Source: Limnohabitans sp. B9-3
GTDB taxonomy: Bacteria > Pseudomonadota > Gammaproteobacteria > Burkholderiales > Burkholderiaceae_C
Reading direction: 5' to 3'
Assembly (NCBI RefSeq): GCF_002778325.1
Contig: NZ_NESI01000008.1
Location: 124,001 to 188,000, forward strand
DNA length: 64,000 nucleotides
Below, piece after piece: positions 1 through 9,621 of this stretch. How positions within the stretch are numbered: position 1 is the stretch's first letter; the number at the start of each line of letters is the position of its first letter. The notes below the pieces were generated by a model, which was given only the letters and a program-made list of their open reading frames with translations, made no database searches and was not told where the DNA came from. The position numbers were made by a program, and so were the translations under genes.

Positions 1-410
1 GCTTCAATTGCGGCCTTAGCACCAGCAGTGGCACCAATACCATTCAATTTCACAGCTTTTGTCAATTCGCCCGTTTTGACGACTTTGACAACGCGTGCAA
101 TGTGAGCGACCAAACCGGCTTCTTTCAAGCTGTTCATGTCAACTTCAGCGGCACCCAATTGCTCGAGTGCTGCCAATGTCACTTCAGCGTTGTACTTCAA
201 AGTTGTTGACTTGAAGCCGCGCTTAGGCAAGCGACGTTGCAAAGGCATTTGACCGCCTTCAAAACCAACTTTGTGGTAGCCACCTGAACGCGACTTTTGA
301 CCTTTGTGGCCACGGCCGGCAGTTTTGCCAAGGCCGGAGCCAATACCGCGACCGACACGACGCTTGGCATGTTTAGCGCCAGGTGCGTGTTTGATGTTAT
401 TGAGTTCCAT
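1..410 (-). CDS. rplO: 50S ribosomal protein L15 (partial, 3' end cut)
   Basis: L15 is a large-subunit protein that binds 23S rRNA late in assembly. The ATG is at 410-408 on the minus strand and translates to [18 protein letters not shown], followed by the Gly/Arg-rich [19 protein letters not shown] stretch that is diagnostic of the family. The frame stays open to base 1, so the C-terminal few residues lie outside the window. It follows rpmD by 9 nt and belongs to the spc operon (rplN to rplO). No anomaly is seen. Confidence 0.97.
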   Translation of the reverse strand, partial: MELNNIKHAPGAKHAKRRVGRGIGSGLGKTAGRGHKGQKSRSGGYHKVGFEGGQMPLQRRLPKRGFKSTTLKYNAEVTLAALEQLGAAEVDMNSLKEAGLVAHIARVVKVVKTGELTKAVKLNGIGATAGAKAAIE

Positions 411-419
411 CTTCAACCT

Positions 420-602
420 TTACAGCACTTTGACCAGATAACTGATCTTGTTAATCATGCCGCGCACCTCTGGGGTGTCTTGCAACTCGCTCACAGAATT
501 GAGCTTGCGCAAACCCAAACCACGAACGGTGGCTCGGTGCGATTCTTTGGTGCCAATTGGGCTGCGAACCAATTGGATTTTCACTGTTTGTTGGGTAGTC
601 AT
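420..602 (-). CDS. rpmD: 50S ribosomal protein L30
   Basis: L30 is a small 23S rRNA-binding protein of the large subunit. The product is 60 residues, the normal length, with the family core [20 protein letters not shown] and the LRKLNS segment. I start it at the ATG 602-600 ([10 protein letters not shown]) rather than at the in-frame ATG four codons upstream, because the shorter form matches the usual N-terminus. It lies between rpsE (14 nt upstream) and rplO (9 nt downstream) in the spc operon. Confidence 0.95.
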   Translation of the reverse strand: MTTQQTVKIQLVRSPIGTKESHRATVRGLGLRKLNSVSELQDTPEVRGMINKISYLVKVL

Positions 603-616
603 TGAATGCTCCAAGA

Positions 617-1135
617 TTAGGCGAAGATGTCTTCGACGGTCTTGCCACGCTTTGCTGCCACTTCCGAAGCAGTTGTTGCGTTGTTCAAGGCATCCAAAGT
701 CGCACGAACCATGTTGTATGGGTTCGACGTACCATGACTCTTCGCCACGATATCGGTGATTCCCATGACTTCAAACACAGCGCGCATTGGACCGCCCGCA
801 ATGATGCCGGTACCCTTGGGTGCTGGAATCATCATGACGTTTGCGGCACCATGGTGGCCATGCACCTTGTGGTGGATCGTGCCGTTTTTCAACGACACTT
901 TTGTCATGTTGCGACGGGCTTCTTCCATCGCTTTTTGCACAGCAGCTGGCACTTCTTTCGACTTGCCTTTGCCCATGCCAACGCGGCCATCGCCATCACC
1001 CACAACGGTCAAGGCTGCAAAACCGAGAATACGGCCGCCCTTCACCACTTTGGTAACGCGGTTCACCGCGATCATTTTTTCGCGCAGTCCGTCTTCTGGA
1101 CCGTCACCTTGCGTTTTAGCTTGAAATTTAGCCAT
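617..1135 (-). CDS. rpsE: 30S ribosomal protein S5
   Basis: S5 sits at the decoding-site side of the small subunit and helps translational accuracy. The 172-residue product has the S5 N-terminal RNA-binding fold ([21 protein letters not shown], about residues 15-35) and the C-terminal domain with [16 protein letters not shown] near residues 100-115. Length is typical. It follows rplR by 18 nt in the spc operon, with the same orientation and tight spacing as its neighbours. Confidence 0.97.
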   Translation of the reverse strand: MAKFQAKTQGDGPEDGLREKMIAVNRVTKVVKGGRILGFAALTVVGDGDGRVGMGKGKSKEVPAAVQKAMEEARRNMTKVSLKNGTIHHKVHGHHGAANVMMIPAPKGTGIIAGGPMRAVFEVMGITDIVAKSHGTSNPYNMVRATLDALNNATTASEVAAKRGKTVEDIFA

Positions 1136-1153
1136 TTGTAATTTCCAATTCGA

Positions 1154-1519
1154 TTAGAACTGCAAGCCAGCTTCGCGGGCTGCATCGGCCAAAGCCTTGA
1201 CGCGACCGTGATAAGCGAAACCGGAGCGATCAAACGCAACCTTTTCAACGCCAGCAGCTTTTGCTTTTTCAGCAATCAGCTTACCGATCACTTGTGCAGC
1301 ATTGACGTTGCCGCCCTTGCCTGTAGCGCCCAGCGCTGTGCGCACATCGGCTTCGGCCGTAGATGCTGTTGCCAACACTTTCGTGCCACAACCAGAAATC
1401 ACGCTGGCATAAATGTGCAAATTGGTGCGGTTCACCATCAAACGCGCCACGCCTTGATTGGCGATACGGATGCGAGTTTGACGTGCCCGGCGAAGACGCT
1501 GCTCTTTTTTGGTCAACAT
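1154..1519 (-). CDS. rplR: 50S ribosomal protein L18
   Basis: L18 binds 5S rRNA and forms part of the central protuberance. The product is 121 residues and has the basic N-terminus [19 protein letters not shown] followed by the conserved [20 protein letters not shown] segment and the C-terminal [20 protein letters not shown] motif, all diagnostic. It is 11 nt downstream of rplF and 18 nt upstream of rpsE within the spc operon. Nothing unusual is seen. Confidence 0.97.
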   Translation of the reverse strand: MLTKKEQRLRRARQTRIRIANQGVARLMVNRTNLHIYASVISGCGTKVLATASTAEADVRTALGATGKGGNVNAAQVIGKLIAEKAKAAGVEKVAFDRSGFAYHGRVKALADAAREAGLQF

Positions 1520-1530
1520 GGTGCAGCTCC

Positions 1531-2064
1531 TTATTTCTTCTTGGTCTCTTTAATCGTGATCTTCTCATCCGAATAACGGATGCCTTTGCCTTTGTAAGGC
1601 TCAGGGGGACGAATCGCACGAATCTCAGCGGCCACTTGGCCCACGCGTTGACGGTCAGCACCTTTGATGATGATTTCCGTAGCAGCAGGCGTTTCAACCT
1701 TGATGCCTTCAGGCATATCTTTGTTCACGGGGTGAGAAAAACCCACCGCCAAGTTGAGCTTGGTACCTTGCGCAGCGGCTTTGTAGCCAACGCCGACCAA
1801 CAGCAACTTCTTCTCAAAGCCCTTTGTCACACCGGTCACCATGTTGTTGACCAACTGGCGCAATGTGCCGCTCATGGCATTTGCTTCACGTGAATCGTCA
1901 ACTGGCGTGAATGACACTTGACCAGCTTCGTTGACAACCTTCACCAAAGCGTGAGAAGCAACCGACAGCGCGCCGCCGGTACCTTTGACACTGATGAGCT
2001 GGCTGTTAATTGACACATCCACACCTTGGGGGACGGTCACAGGCATTTTTCCTACTCGGGACAT
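1531..2064 (-). CDS. rplF: 50S ribosomal protein L6
   Basis: L6 binds 23S rRNA near the sarcin-ricin loop and the factor-binding site. The 177-residue product starts [17 protein letters not shown] and ends with the family signature [18 protein letters not shown] and a lysine-rich tail. The two repeated L6 domains are both present and the length is normal. It lies 24 nt downstream of rpsH and 11 nt upstream of rplR in the spc operon. Confidence 0.97.
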   Translation of the reverse strand: MSRVGKMPVTVPQGVDVSINSQLISVKGTGGALSVASHALVKVVNEAGQVSFTPVDDSREANAMSGTLRQLVNNMVTGVTKGFEKKLLLVGVGYKAAAQGTKLNLAVGFSHPVNKDMPEGIKVETPAATEIIIKGADRQRVGQVAAEIRAIRPPEPYKGKGIRYSDEKITIKETKKK

Positions 2065-2088
2065 TTCAGTCTTTCCTTTAGGCTGCGG

Positions 2089-2484
2089 TTAAGCGACGTA
2101 GCACAACACTTCGCCACCGACACCGGTAGCGCGCGCTTTGCGATCTGTCATCACGCCCTGGGGCGTCGTCACGATAGCAACACCCAAGCCATTCATGACT
2201 TGTGGAATAGCATCGCAGCCTTTGTAAACGCGCAAACCAGGACGGCTCACACGTTCAATACGCTCAATCACTGGGCGACCTGCGTAGTACTTGAGAGTAA
2301 TCTCAAGCTCTGTCTTGCCAGCGTCTTTTTTAATTTGAAAACCGTCGATGTAGCCTTCGTCTTTCAGCACTTGCGCGATAGCAATCTTCACTTTGGAAGA
2401 AGGCACCATCACAGTGGGCTTGGCCACCATTTGCGCATTGCGAATACGAGTCAGCAAGTCGGCGATTGGATCACTCATGCTCAT
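2089..2484 (-). CDS. rpsH: 30S ribosomal protein S8
   Basis: S8 is a primary 16S rRNA-binding protein and, in enterobacteria, the autogenous repressor of the spc operon; whether that applies here is not tested. The product of 131 residues begins [18 protein letters not shown] and ends with [20 protein letters not shown], both family signatures. The first ATG is kept because S8 proteins commonly begin MSM-DPIAD. It is 17 nt downstream of rpsN and 24 nt upstream of rplF. Confidence 0.97.
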   Translation of the reverse strand: MSMSDPIADLLTRIRNAQMVAKPTVMVPSSKVKIAIAQVLKDEGYIDGFQIKKDAGKTELEITLKYYAGRPVIERIERVSRPGLRVYKGCDAIPQVMNGLGVAIVTTPQGVMTDRKARATGVGGEVLCYVA

Positions 2485-2501
2485 GTTGAATCTCCTGCCT
2501 T

Positions 2502-2807
2502 TTACCAGCTGGCTTTAGTGATGCCGGGAATGTTGCCCTGGAAGGCTAATTCACGGATCTTGGCTCGGCCGAGGCCAAATTGGCGGAATGTCCCACGAGG
2601 ACGTCCGGTGATAGCGCAACGGTTGCGTTGACGCGTTGGGTTTGCGTTGCGAGGCAACTTTTGCAAACCCAAACGTGCAGCAGCGCGCTCTTCGTCGCTA
2701 CGCTTGAAGTCGTTGGCAATCGCCTTCAGCTCTGCATGCTTAGCTGCAAACTTGGCAACCAGACGGTCTCGCTTGAGCTCGCGCTCGATCAATGCTTGTT
2801 TAGCCAT
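2502..2807 (-). CDS. rpsN: 30S ribosomal protein S14 (zinc-free type)
   Basis: S14 is a small-subunit head protein. I place the start at the ATG 2807-2805 ([19 protein letters not shown]), giving 101 residues; an upstream in-frame ATG would add an 18-residue tail that overlaps rplE and matches no S14. The C-terminal [19 protein letters not shown] and ASW end are classic. The CxxC pairs of zinc-binding S14 are absent, so this is the long C-minus form. It is 8 nt after rplE in the spc operon. Confidence 0.96.
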   Translation of the reverse strand: MAKQALIERELKRDRLVAKFAAKHAELKAIANDFKRSDEERAAARLGLQKLPRNANPTRQRNRCAITGRPRGTFRQFGLGRAKIRELAFQGNIPGITKASW

Positions 2808-2815
2808 GTTCGACC

Positions 2816-3355
2816 TCAGTTCTTGAACGGAAAACGGAAACCAGCGAGGAGCGCTTTGCACTCATCATCAGTCTTAGCCGTTGTCGTGATGCTGATATTG
2901 AGGCCGCGCAGTGCGTCGACTTTGTCGTACTCAATCTCAGGGAAAATGATCTGCTCTTTAACGCCGATGTTGTAGTTACCACGACCATCGAACGCACGAC
3001 CAGAAATACCACGGAAGTCACGAACGCGAGGCAAAGCCACGGTCACGAAACGATCCAGGAATTCGTACATTTGCACGCCGCGCAATGTAACCATACAACC
3101 GATGGGCTGCTGTTCGCGAATCTTGAAGCCCGCGATCGCTTTCTTAGCCTTGGTCACCACAGGCTTTTGGCCTGCGATTTTGGTCAAATCACTGACAGCG
3201 TTGTCCATGACTTTTTTGTCAGCGACAGCTTCGCTCACACCCATGTTCAGCGTGATTTTTGTCAAGCGCGGAACTTGCATGGGCGATGTGTAACCGAACT
3301 TAGCGGTCAACTCAGGAGCCACTTTTTCGCGATAGTGTTGTTGCAGTCGTGCCAT
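2816..3355 (-). CDS. rplE: 50S ribosomal protein L5
   Basis: L5 binds 5S rRNA and forms a bridge to the small subunit. The 179-residue product starts [20 protein letters not shown] and contains the family motifs [16 protein letters not shown] and [20 protein letters not shown]. Length is normal. Its start lies only 2 nt after the stop of rplX, which suggests coupled translation in the spc operon. Confidence 0.97.
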   Translation of the reverse strand: MARLQQHYREKVAPELTAKFGYTSPMQVPRLTKITLNMGVSEAVADKKVMDNAVSDLTKIAGQKPVVTKAKKAIAGFKIREQQPIGCMVTLRGVQMYEFLDRFVTVALPRVRDFRGISGRAFDGRGNYNIGVKEQIIFPEIEYDKVDALRGLNISITTTAKTDDECKALLAGFRFPFKN

Positions 3356-3357
3356 GC

Positions 3358-3678
3358 TTATGCCGCCTTGATTTCTTCGCCACTGGACTTGTAGACGCGC
3401 ACTTTTTTGCCGTCAGCCAGAATCTTGATAGCAACTCGATCAGCCTTGCCAGATGTCGCGTTAAAAATCGCCACATTGGACTGATGAATTGGCATTGTTT
3501 TTTCAACGATGCCACCTTGCGTGCCAGCCATTGGATTTGGCTTGGTGTGTTTTTTCACCAAGTTAATGCCATCAACCACCAAGTGGCTGTCATCACTGCG
3601 CAACGACACGACGCCACGCTTGCCTTTGTCACGCCCAGCGAGGACGATGACTTGGTCGCCTTTGCGAATCTTGTTCAT
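3358..3678 (-). CDS. rplX: 50S ribosomal protein L24
   Basis: L24 is an assembly-initiating protein that binds the 5' domain of 23S rRNA. The 106-residue product carries the KOW motif near its N-terminus ([22 protein letters not shown]) and the conserved [19 protein letters not shown] segment. It is the second gene of the spc operon, 9 nt after rplN and 2 nt before rplE. No anomaly is visible. Confidence 0.97.
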   Translation of the reverse strand: MNKIRKGDQVIVLAGRDKGKRGVVSLRSDDSHLVVDGINLVKKHTKPNPMAGTQGGIVEKTMPIHQSNVAIFNATSGKADRVAIKILADGKKVRVYKSSGEEIKAA

Positions 3679-3687
3679 GATGTGCCC

Positions 3688-4056
3688 TTACAGAACTTCA
3701 GGAGCCAAAGACACGATCTTCATAAACTTCTCAGTACGCAACTCACGCGTGACTGGGCCGAAGATACGGGTGCCGATAGGCTCCAATTTGGCATTGAGCA
3801 AAACTGCTGCATTGCCGTCAAACTTTACGAGCGAACCGTCGCCGCGGCGAATACCCTTGGCAGTACGAACCACCACAGCACTGTAAACCTCGCCTTTTTT
3901 GACGCGGCCACGAGGCGCAGCTTCTTTGATGCTCACTTTGATGATGTCGCCCACGCTTGCGTAGCGACGCTTCGAACCGCCGAGCACCTTGATGCACAAA
4001 ACGGACTTTGCGCCGGTGTTGTCAGCGACATCTAACCGAGATTCAGTCTGGATCAT
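3688..4056 (-). CDS. rplN: 50S ribosomal protein L14, first gene of a separate spc operon
   Basis: L14 lies on the intersubunit face of the large subunit. The 122-residue product begins [19 protein letters not shown] and contains the signature [20 protein letters not shown], with a normal C-terminus. In most bacteria rpsQ precedes this gene; here rpsQ is 56.6 kb away and rplN is the first gene after a strong promoter at 4201-4230, with a leader of about 140 nt. It therefore heads an independently transcribed spc operon. Confidence 0.97.
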   Translation of the reverse strand: MIQTESRLDVADNTGAKSVLCIKVLGGSKRRYASVGDIIKVSIKEAAPRGRVKKGEVYSAVVVRTAKGIRRGDGSLVKFDGNAAVLLNAKLEPIGTRIFGPVTRELRTEKFMKIVSLAPEVL

Positions 4057-4200
4057 TTATATATTCCCAACTTGCATCAGTGCATGCACGACTTGCGTCT
4101 TACATCCAACCGATCAGTCTTGGGCCCGTCATCCACGCCACGAACCACTCGCAACGCTTCTACTTGGGCAGATAACCCCGCTTTTTCAGCGGAGCCGCAG

Positions 4201-4230
4201 ATTATGGCACAACTATTTAGCCTGCGTCAA
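4201..4230 (-). promoter_or_regulatory. sigma70-type promoter of the rplN (spc) operon
   Basis: Read on the minus strand, 4230-4225 is TTGACG (one base from the -35 consensus) and 4206-4201 is CATAAT (one base from the -10 consensus), separated by 18 nt. Transcription would begin near 4194 and leave a leader of roughly 138 nt before rplN. No other good match is seen between rplN and proC. It explains how the spc genes are expressed after separation from S10. Confidence 0.75.
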
Positions 4231-4296
4231 TTTATTTCACAAATTTTTCTCTATGCCATTTCTGCTGGCTTTCTTGTGTGCGACACAATCATCGGC

Positions 4297-5127
4297 ATGC
4301 ATGACAAAGACACTTCCCATTCGACCTTGGCCTTCATCGGCGGCGGCAACATGGCCAGCGCGATCATCGGCGGCCTGATTCACCAGGGCACCCCCGCCTC
4401 TCGCATCATCGTGATCGAGCCCTTTCAAGAGACGCGCCAACGTATCGAGCATCAATTCAACATCAAAACTTACGCATCTGCAGGCCCTGCCCTTGAAGAA
4501 GCGGGCTTGGTCGTCTGGGCTGTCAAACCCCAGGTCTTCAAAGACGCCGCCTTGTCGACAGGTATGTTTTGCAAAGACGCCCTTCATTTAAGTGTCGCAG
4601 CGGGCATTCGCAGCGACAGCATTGCCCAATGGCTGAATTCTGAGCGCATCGTACGTGCCATGCCCAACACACCCGCGTTGGTGGGTCTGGGACAAACGGG
4701 CTTGTTTGCGCGTCCTAGTGTTACAGCAGAAGACAAAGGATGGATTGAACGCATCGTTGCGACAACAGGTCAGTACCTTTGGGTCAACGATGAAACGTTG
4801 CTCGACGCTGTGACCGCCGTCTCCGGCTCAGGCCCCGCCTACGTATTTTTCTTCATTGAAGCCATGGTGAAGGCAGGTGTTCATATGGGGTTGACCGAAG
4901 CACAAGCCCATCAACTGGCGGTCGGCACATTTGTGGGCGCCGCCGAGTTGGCGCGCAGCGCCAATGAGTCACCCACCATCTTGCGAGAGCGTGTCACATC
5001 CAAGGGCGGGACCACCTACGCAGCCATTTCGACCATGCAAGCCGCAGGTATGGCAGAACAATTTCAAGCCGCATTGCTTGCAGCCCAGCAGCGCGCCGCA
5101 GAAATGGGTGATGCATTTGGCGGTTAA
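4297..5127 (+). CDS. proC: pyrroline-5-carboxylate reductase
   Basis: ProC reduces 1-pyrroline-5-carboxylate to L-proline with NAD(P)H, the last step of proline synthesis in the cytoplasm. The 276-residue product has the dinucleotide fold at its start (LAFIGGGNMASAIIGGL, about residues 10-26), the VRAMPNTPALVGLG motif and the C-terminal TSKGGTTYAAI signature. I start at ATG 4297 (MHDKDTSHS) because in-frame ATGs further upstream would run through the spc promoter region and add 75 residues unlike any ProC. It is divergent from rplN. Confidence 0.94.
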   Translation: MHDKDTSHSTLAFIGGGNMASAIIGGLIHQGTPASRIIVIEPFQETRQRIEHQFNIKTYASAGPALEEAGLVVWAVKPQVFKDAALSTGMFCKDALHLSVAAGIRSDSIAQWLNSERIVRAMPNTPALVGLGQTGLFARPSVTAEDKGWIERIVATTGQYLWVNDETLLDAVTAVSGSGPAYVFFFIEAMVKAGVHMGLTEAQAHQLAVGTFVGAAELARSANESPTILRERVTSKGGTTYAAISTMQAAGMAEQFQAALLAAQQRAAEMGDAFGG

Positions 5128-5181
5128 GTCGCACCAACCAATGCGACGATAATCCTTATAGCTTCTCCTCTATTTTTCATC

Positions 5182-5436
5182 ATGAACAAATTCATTACCG
5201 CCTCTATCGCTGCTGTCACGGTAGCTCTGCCACTGTTCGCATCAGCCCAAGCTGTAGCACCAGCAACCATGCCTGTTGCGCCTGCGCCTCAAGTCGCACC
5301 AGCCGTGCAAGCCCCTCAGGCAGCACCTGCGCCGACGTTCAAAGCAGAGCCCTATGTCGCTCCCAAGGCCGACAAAAAAGGGAAAAAGAAAAAGGCCAAA
5401 AAAGCCAAGAAGGCGAAGAAAGCCAAAGCGCTTTGA
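5182..5436 (+). CDS. small secreted Ala/Pro-rich protein with Lys-rich tail
   Basis: I do not recognise a family. The 84-residue product has a clear Sec signal peptide (basic start, hydrophobic core about residues 5-20, likely cleavage after ASA near residue 22). The mature part is an Ala/Pro/Gln/Val low-complexity stretch (residues 24-52) followed by a strongly basic tail built of KKAKKAKK-type units (residues 63-83). It is followed 22 nt later by a terminator, so it is a monocistronic gene downstream of proC. Histone-H1-like or surface-binding roles are possible but untested. Confidence 0.7.
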   Translation: MNKFITASIAAVTVALPLFASAQAVAPATMPVAPAPQVAPAVQAPQAAPAPTFKAEPYVAPKADKKGKKKKAKKAKKAKKAKAL

Positions 5437-5458
5437 TCAACCACCAAACCTAAAAAAG

Positions 5459-5485
5459 AAGCGCTTGTTTACAAGCGCTTTTTTC
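5459..5485. terminator. bidirectional terminator between small protein gene and ubiA
   Basis: AAGCGCTTG (5459-5467) and CAAGCGCTT (5472-5480) form a perfect 9-bp stem with a 4-nt loop. TTTT follows on the plus strand and a T-rich stretch follows on the minus strand, so it can end both the small protein gene (+) and the recG-oxyR-ubiA unit (-). Confidence 0.85.
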
Positions 5486-5504
5486 TTGGCTTCTAGGCAT
5501 CACC

Positions 5505-6410
5505 TCAGGGCCTTAAAGCCAAGCCGATGGCCATACCAGCAAAGATCGTTGCTCCGATCCAATGGTTCTGACGGAACGCCAAAAAACAACCATCGCGGGT
5601 GCGTCCACGAATGAGCGCAAAGTGCCAAAGGGCTTGAAGCGCTGCCGCCGACAAAGCCAAAAGCCAAGGCCAACCCAACTGTTGATCGCGCAACACCCAC
5701 AACCAACCTGTCAAATAAACGGCGTAAAAGCCCATCACCGCCGCCACATCGAATCGCCCCAAGGTGATGGCCGATGTCTTCATGCCAATACGCAAGTCAT
5801 CATCGCGGTCCACCATCGCATACTCGGTGTCGTACGCGAGCACCCAAAACAAATTGAACGCGAGGAGTGCCCACGCTTGCCAAGGCACTACGCCGCAAAG
5901 ACCTTGCAGCGTCAACGTCTGCCAAGTCATGCCCTCCCCCTGCACCACGGCAAATGCCATCGGAATGCCGAAGCTAAACGCCACCCCCAGCACGGCTTGC
6001 GGCATCGACACATGGCGCTTCGCGTAGGGGTATGCCAAAGTCACCGCCAGCGCTACGAATGACCAACCCACCGCCGCTGCATTGGTGCTCACCACCAGCG
6101 CAAATGCCAAGGCTGCCAGCACGGCACCCACAGCCAACGCCTCACGCACAGTCACCGCTCCGCGCGTCACAGGCCGCTGTGCGGTGCGCTTCACGTGGCG
6201 ATCAAACTCGCGGTCTGCCACGTCGTTGATACAGCAGCCCGCACTGCGCATCAGAATGGTTCCGAGCACAAAGACAGCAAGCGCGTGCCATCCCGGCCAG
6301 CCCCCTGCCGCCAACCACAGCGCCGACAGGGATGGCCACAACAGCAGCAGCCATCCTGCTGGCCGGTTCCAACGAATCAAATCTAAATACAAAGCCAAAC
6401 GTTCGCGCAT
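5505..6410 (-). CDS. ubiA: 4-hydroxybenzoate octaprenyltransferase
   Basis: UbiA is an inner-membrane prenyltransferase that attaches the polyprenyl tail to 4-hydroxybenzoate in ubiquinone synthesis. The 301-residue product is highly hydrophobic with about eight or nine membrane segments. Both Asp-rich magnesium-diphosphate motifs are present: NDVADREFD (about residues 62-70) and [12 protein letters not shown] (near residue 195). Length matches the family. It is 9 nt downstream of oxyR, apparently last gene of a recG-oxyR-ubiA unit. Confidence 0.95.
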   Translation of the reverse strand: MRERLALYLDLIRWNRPAGWLLLLWPSLSALWLAAGGWPGWHALAVFVLGTILMRSAGCCINDVADREFDRHVKRTAQRPVTRGAVTVREALAVGAVLAALAFALVVSTNAAAVGWSFVALAVTLAYPYAKRHVSMPQAVLGVAFSFGIPMAFAVVQGEGMTWQTLTLQGLCGVVPWQAWALLAFNLFWVLAYDTEYAMVDRDDDLRIGMKTSAITLGRFDVAAVMGFYAVYLTGWLWVLRDQQLGWPWLLALSAAALQALWHFALIRGRTRDGCFLAFRQNHWIGATIFAGMAIGLALRP

Positions 6411-6419
6411 ACCAAGATC

Positions 6420-7382
6420 TCAAGAAAGGCGGCTCACGCCAGGCAATTCGCAGGCGTAAATGGCATTGCGCAAGGCGGCGATCGCTTCGTAACGGGTAAA
6501 ACTGCGCCGCCACGCGAGTACCACGCGTCGCGTTGGCGGGGCCGCACCATCGGCATCGACGATGGGCAAATAACGCACATAGGTTTCTTCCGTCTTCTTG
6601 CGCTTGTGCGGCTCTAGCGCCTCCTTGGGCACACTCAAACGCGGCACCAAGGTCACGCCCATCCCCGCGGCCACCATGTGCTTGATGGTCTCCAGCGATG
6701 AGCCTTCGAAGCTTTTACGAATGCCCTCGGCATGGCTTGAAAAACGAGCGAACTCGGGACAGACCTCCAACACATGGTCTCGGAAACAATGGCCATTGCC
6801 CAGCAGCAACATGGTTTCGTTCTTCAGCTCTTCGGCGTTGATCTGACTCAGCGCCGCAAAGGGATGGTTGCTCGGCACCGCGGCCATGAAGGGCTCGTCA
6901 TACAGAGGCGCAGTCGCCAAGCCCGTGTCTGGAAAAGGTTCGGCCATGATGGCGCAATCGATCTCGCCCGTGCGCAACATTTCCAGCAACTTGACAGTGA
7001 AGTTCTCTTGCAGCATCAATGGCATTTGAGGCGTCTTTTTGATGTTTTGACGTACCAAGGCCGGCAGCAAATACGGCGCAATGGTGTAGATCACGCCAAG
7101 GCGCAAAGGCCCCGCCAATGGGTCTTTGCCCCGCTTTGCAATTTCTTTGATGCTGGCCGCTTGCTCCAACACGCTTTGCGCTTGCCGAACAATTTCCTCT
7201 CCCAAACTGGTGACAGCCACCTCATTGGCGCTGCGCTCAAAAAGCTTGACCTCCAGCTCTTCCTCCAGCTTTTTGATCGCCACCGACAGCGTGGGCTGCG
7301 AGACAAAGCAAGCATCGGCCGCACGGCCAAAGTGTTTTTCACGGGCCACGGCCACGATGTATTTGAGTTCAGTCAGCGTCAT
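6420..7382 (-). CDS. oxyR: LysR-type hydrogen peroxide sensor OxyR
   Basis: OxyR senses peroxide by forming an intramolecular disulfide and activates antioxidant genes. The 320-residue product has an N-terminal winged HTH (residues 1-60; FGRAADACFVSQPTLSVAIK) and a LysR substrate domain. The redox pair is exactly conserved: Cys199 in GNGHCFRDH and Cys208 in LEVCPEF. It starts 4 nt after the recG stop and lies 9 nt before ubiA. Pairing of recG and oxyR is common in betaproteobacteria. Its targets could include the peroxiredoxin at 60063, but no site was identified. Confidence 0.94.
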   Translation of the reverse strand: MTLTELKYIVAVAREKHFGRAADACFVSQPTLSVAIKKLEEELEVKLFERSANEVAVTSLGEEIVRQAQSVLEQAASIKEIAKRGKDPLAGPLRLGVIYTIAPYLLPALVRQNIKKTPQMPLMLQENFTVKLLEMLRTGEIDCAIMAEPFPDTGLATAPLYDEPFMAAVPSNHPFAALSQINAEELKNETMLLLGNGHCFRDHVLEVCPEFARFSSHAEGIRKSFEGSSLETIKHMVAAGMGVTLVPRLSVPKEALEPHKRKKTEETYVRYLPIVDADGAAPPTRRVVLAWRRSFTRYEAIAALRNAIYACELPGVSRLS

Positions 7383-7386
7383 GGGT

Positions 7387-9591
7387 TCAAGCTTTCAAGA
7401 AATCTGATTTTCCACCCAACCAACGCGCCACATGCTGATCAGCTTGGCGCGGGTATTGGTCCAGCATGGTTGGTGCCAGCTCTCGGGCCCACTCCAACAA
7501 TTCAACATCCTCCGCCAAGTCTGCAAAACGCAGCAGCGCGGCGCCCGATTGGCGTGCGCCTAAAAACTCGCCGGGCCCGCGAATTTCCAAATCGCGACGC
7601 GCGATCTCAAACCCATCGGTGGTCTCGACCATCGCTTTGAGGCGCTCACGGGCCGTCTCACTCAAACGGCCACTGTCGCCTGTGGCGTACATCAACACAC
7701 AAGCGGAAGCTGCCGCACCGCGCCCCACGCGGCCACGTAGTTGATGGAGTTGCGACAAACCAAAACGCTCGGCATGCTCAATCACCATCAACGAGGCATT
7801 GGGCACATCCACGCCCACCTCAATCACCGTGGTGCTGACCAACACCGCCATTTGCCCGCTTTCAAACTTCGCCATTTCGGCCTTTTTGTCACCCGTTGGC
7901 ATGCGCGAATGCAGCAAGCCCACCAACACGGGCGCACTGCCGGGCGGGTTCAGCGCCTCGGTCAGCAAGGCATGTGTTTCGGTCGCATTGGTCAAGTCGA
8001 TCGCTTCGCTCTCTTCGATGAGCGGACACACCCAATACACCTGCCGGCCTTGGTCGATTTGGTGGCGAATGCGCTCAATCAACTCATCGCGGCGACTCTC
8101 GGACACCAAGCGCGTCACGATCGGCGTGCGTCCGGGCGGCAGCTCGTCCAAGGTGGACACATCCAAGTCCGCGTAATAGCTCATGGCCAAGGTGCGGGGA
8201 ATGGGTGTGGCGCTCATCATCAACATGTGCGGCTCTTGTTGAGGCGCAGAAGCGGAGGCATCGAAGCCGTTCGCATCGGGTGCCTCCGTGGATTTCATCT
8301 TCTCGCGCAACGCCAAGCGCTGCGCCACCCCAAAGCGATGCTGCTCATCGATGATGGCCAAGGCCAAGTTTTTGAACTTCACTTGCTCTTGAATCACTGC
8401 GTGCGTGCCCACCACCAACGCGGCTTCACCGCTGGCGATGAAGCCCAACATCTCGGTGCGTTCTTTCTTTTTTTGACTGCCCGTGAGCCACGCCACGCGT
8501 TTGCCCAACGGCGTCAACAAGGGCTCTAGCCAGCCAATGAGCTTGCGAAAGTGCTGCTCCGCCAAGATCTCGGTCGGCGCCATCAAGGCACACTGCCAGC
8601 CCCCATCCATGGCCACGGCGGCGGCCAGCGCGGCCACCACGGTTTTGCCAGAGCCCACATCGCCTTGCAACAAGCGGTGCATGGGCACTTGGCGCATCAA
8701 GTCTTGCGCCAGCTCTTCGCCCACGCGACGCTGCGCGCCCGTCAAAGCAAACGGCAGCACGCCCAACAGCTGCTCGTGCAAGCCGCCTGGGCGCAACGTC
8801 AAAGCAGGCGCACGCAGCAAATCGCGCGCGCGTTTGGACTGCAATTGCGACAACTGCTGCGCCAACAACTCTTCGGCCTTGAGCCGCTGCCAAGCGGGGT
8901 GCGTGCGGTCTTCCAACTGCGCCAGCGACACATCGGGCGTGGGGTGATGCAAAAAATGCAACGACTGCGCCAGCCCCCACGCATCCACACTGCCGCTGTT
9001 GGCGTCGCGCCCTTTGCCATACCGCAGCGTCGAGGGCGGCATGGACTCTTGCGGGATGGTCTCCGTGAACGCGCCGTGCCGTGCCGCGTGCACCAAGCCC
9101 CCATGCACCGCCTTGCGCAAATACACCTGTGGCAATCCGGCAGACGTGGGGTAGACAGGCGTCAAGGCTTGCGGCAGCTCGCCACCCGCCACATGAAAAC
9201 TCGGGTGCATCATCGTGCGCCCCATGAAGCCGCCCTTCACCTCGCCGCGCAAACGCAAGCGGTTGCCCACGGCCAGCGCTTTTTGTTGTGACGGGTAGAA
9301 GCTAAAAAACCTCAAGGTGCAGGTGTCGGAGCCGTCGTCGACCTCCACCAGCAATTGGCGGCGCGGCTTGTAGGTAATTTCGCAAGACACCACCGTGGCC
9401 TCGATCTGCACCGTGTCGCCCTCGCGGGTGTCCGTCAAACGGACGATGCGGGTTTCGTCCTCGTAGCGCAGCGGCAGGTGCAGCGCCAAGTCGATGTCAC
9501 GGTCGAGCCCCAGCTTACGCAACGCCTTTTGCGGCGCGGAAAGCGGCTTGTTGTCTGTTTTGACGGTGACGGTGGGCTGAGCAGCTGGCAT
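7387..9591 (-). CDS. recG: ATP-dependent DNA helicase RecG
   Basis: RecG remodels stalled replication forks and Holliday junctions. The 734-residue product has the N-terminal wedge (OB) domain (about residues 50-150), Walker A GDVGSGKTV (310-318), the DEQH box (415-418) followed by RFG, the MSATPIPRTLAMS motif and the C-terminal helicase motifs including QLRGRVGRG. Length is slightly above the E. coli protein. It is the first gene of the recG-oxyR-ubiA unit. The start is the first in-frame ATG and is not otherwise confirmed. Confidence 0.95.
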   Translation of the reverse strand: MPAAQPTVTVKTDNKPLSAPQKALRKLGLDRDIDLALHLPLRYEDETRIVRLTDTREGDTVQIEATVVSCEITYKPRRQLLVEVDDGSDTCTLRFFSFYPSQQKALAVGNRLRLRGEVKGGFMGRTMMHPSFHVAGGELPQALTPVYPTSAGLPQVYLRKAVHGGLVHAARHGAFTETIPQESMPPSTLRYGKGRDANSGSVDAWGLAQSLHFLHHPTPDVSLAQLEDRTHPAWQRLKAEELLAQQLSQLQSKRARDLLRAPALTLRPGGLHEQLLGVLPFALTGAQRRVGEELAQDLMRQVPMHRLLQGDVGSGKTVVAALAAAVAMDGGWQCALMAPTEILAEQHFRKLIGWLEPLLTPLGKRVAWLTGSQKKKERTEMLGFIASGEAALVVGTHAVIQEQVKFKNLALAIIDEQHRFGVAQRLALREKMKSTEAPDANGFDASASAPQQEPHMLMMSATPIPRTLAMSYYADLDVSTLDELPPGRTPIVTRLVSESRRDELIERIRHQIDQGRQVYWVCPLIEESEAIDLTNATETHALLTEALNPPGSAPVLVGLLHSRMPTGDKKAEMAKFESGQMAVLVSTTVIEVGVDVPNASLMVIEHAERFGLSQLHQLRGRVGRGAAASACVLMYATGDSGRLSETARERLKAMVETTDGFEIARRDLEIRGPGEFLGARQSGAALLRFADLAEDVELLEWARELAPTMLDQYPRQADQHVARWLGGKSDFLKA

Positions 9592-9621
9592 GGGCTGTGA
9601 TTGTGCCCCGCCGCTTGAGAA

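Noticed and set aside
4176-4190. CCGCT/AGCGG hairpin in the rplN leader
   Set aside because: A 5-bp stem without a T-run on the relevant strand is too weak to call a terminator or riboswitch.
4072-4296. Upstream start for proC
   Set aside because: It would add 75 residues crossing the rplN promoter and does not resemble ProC.
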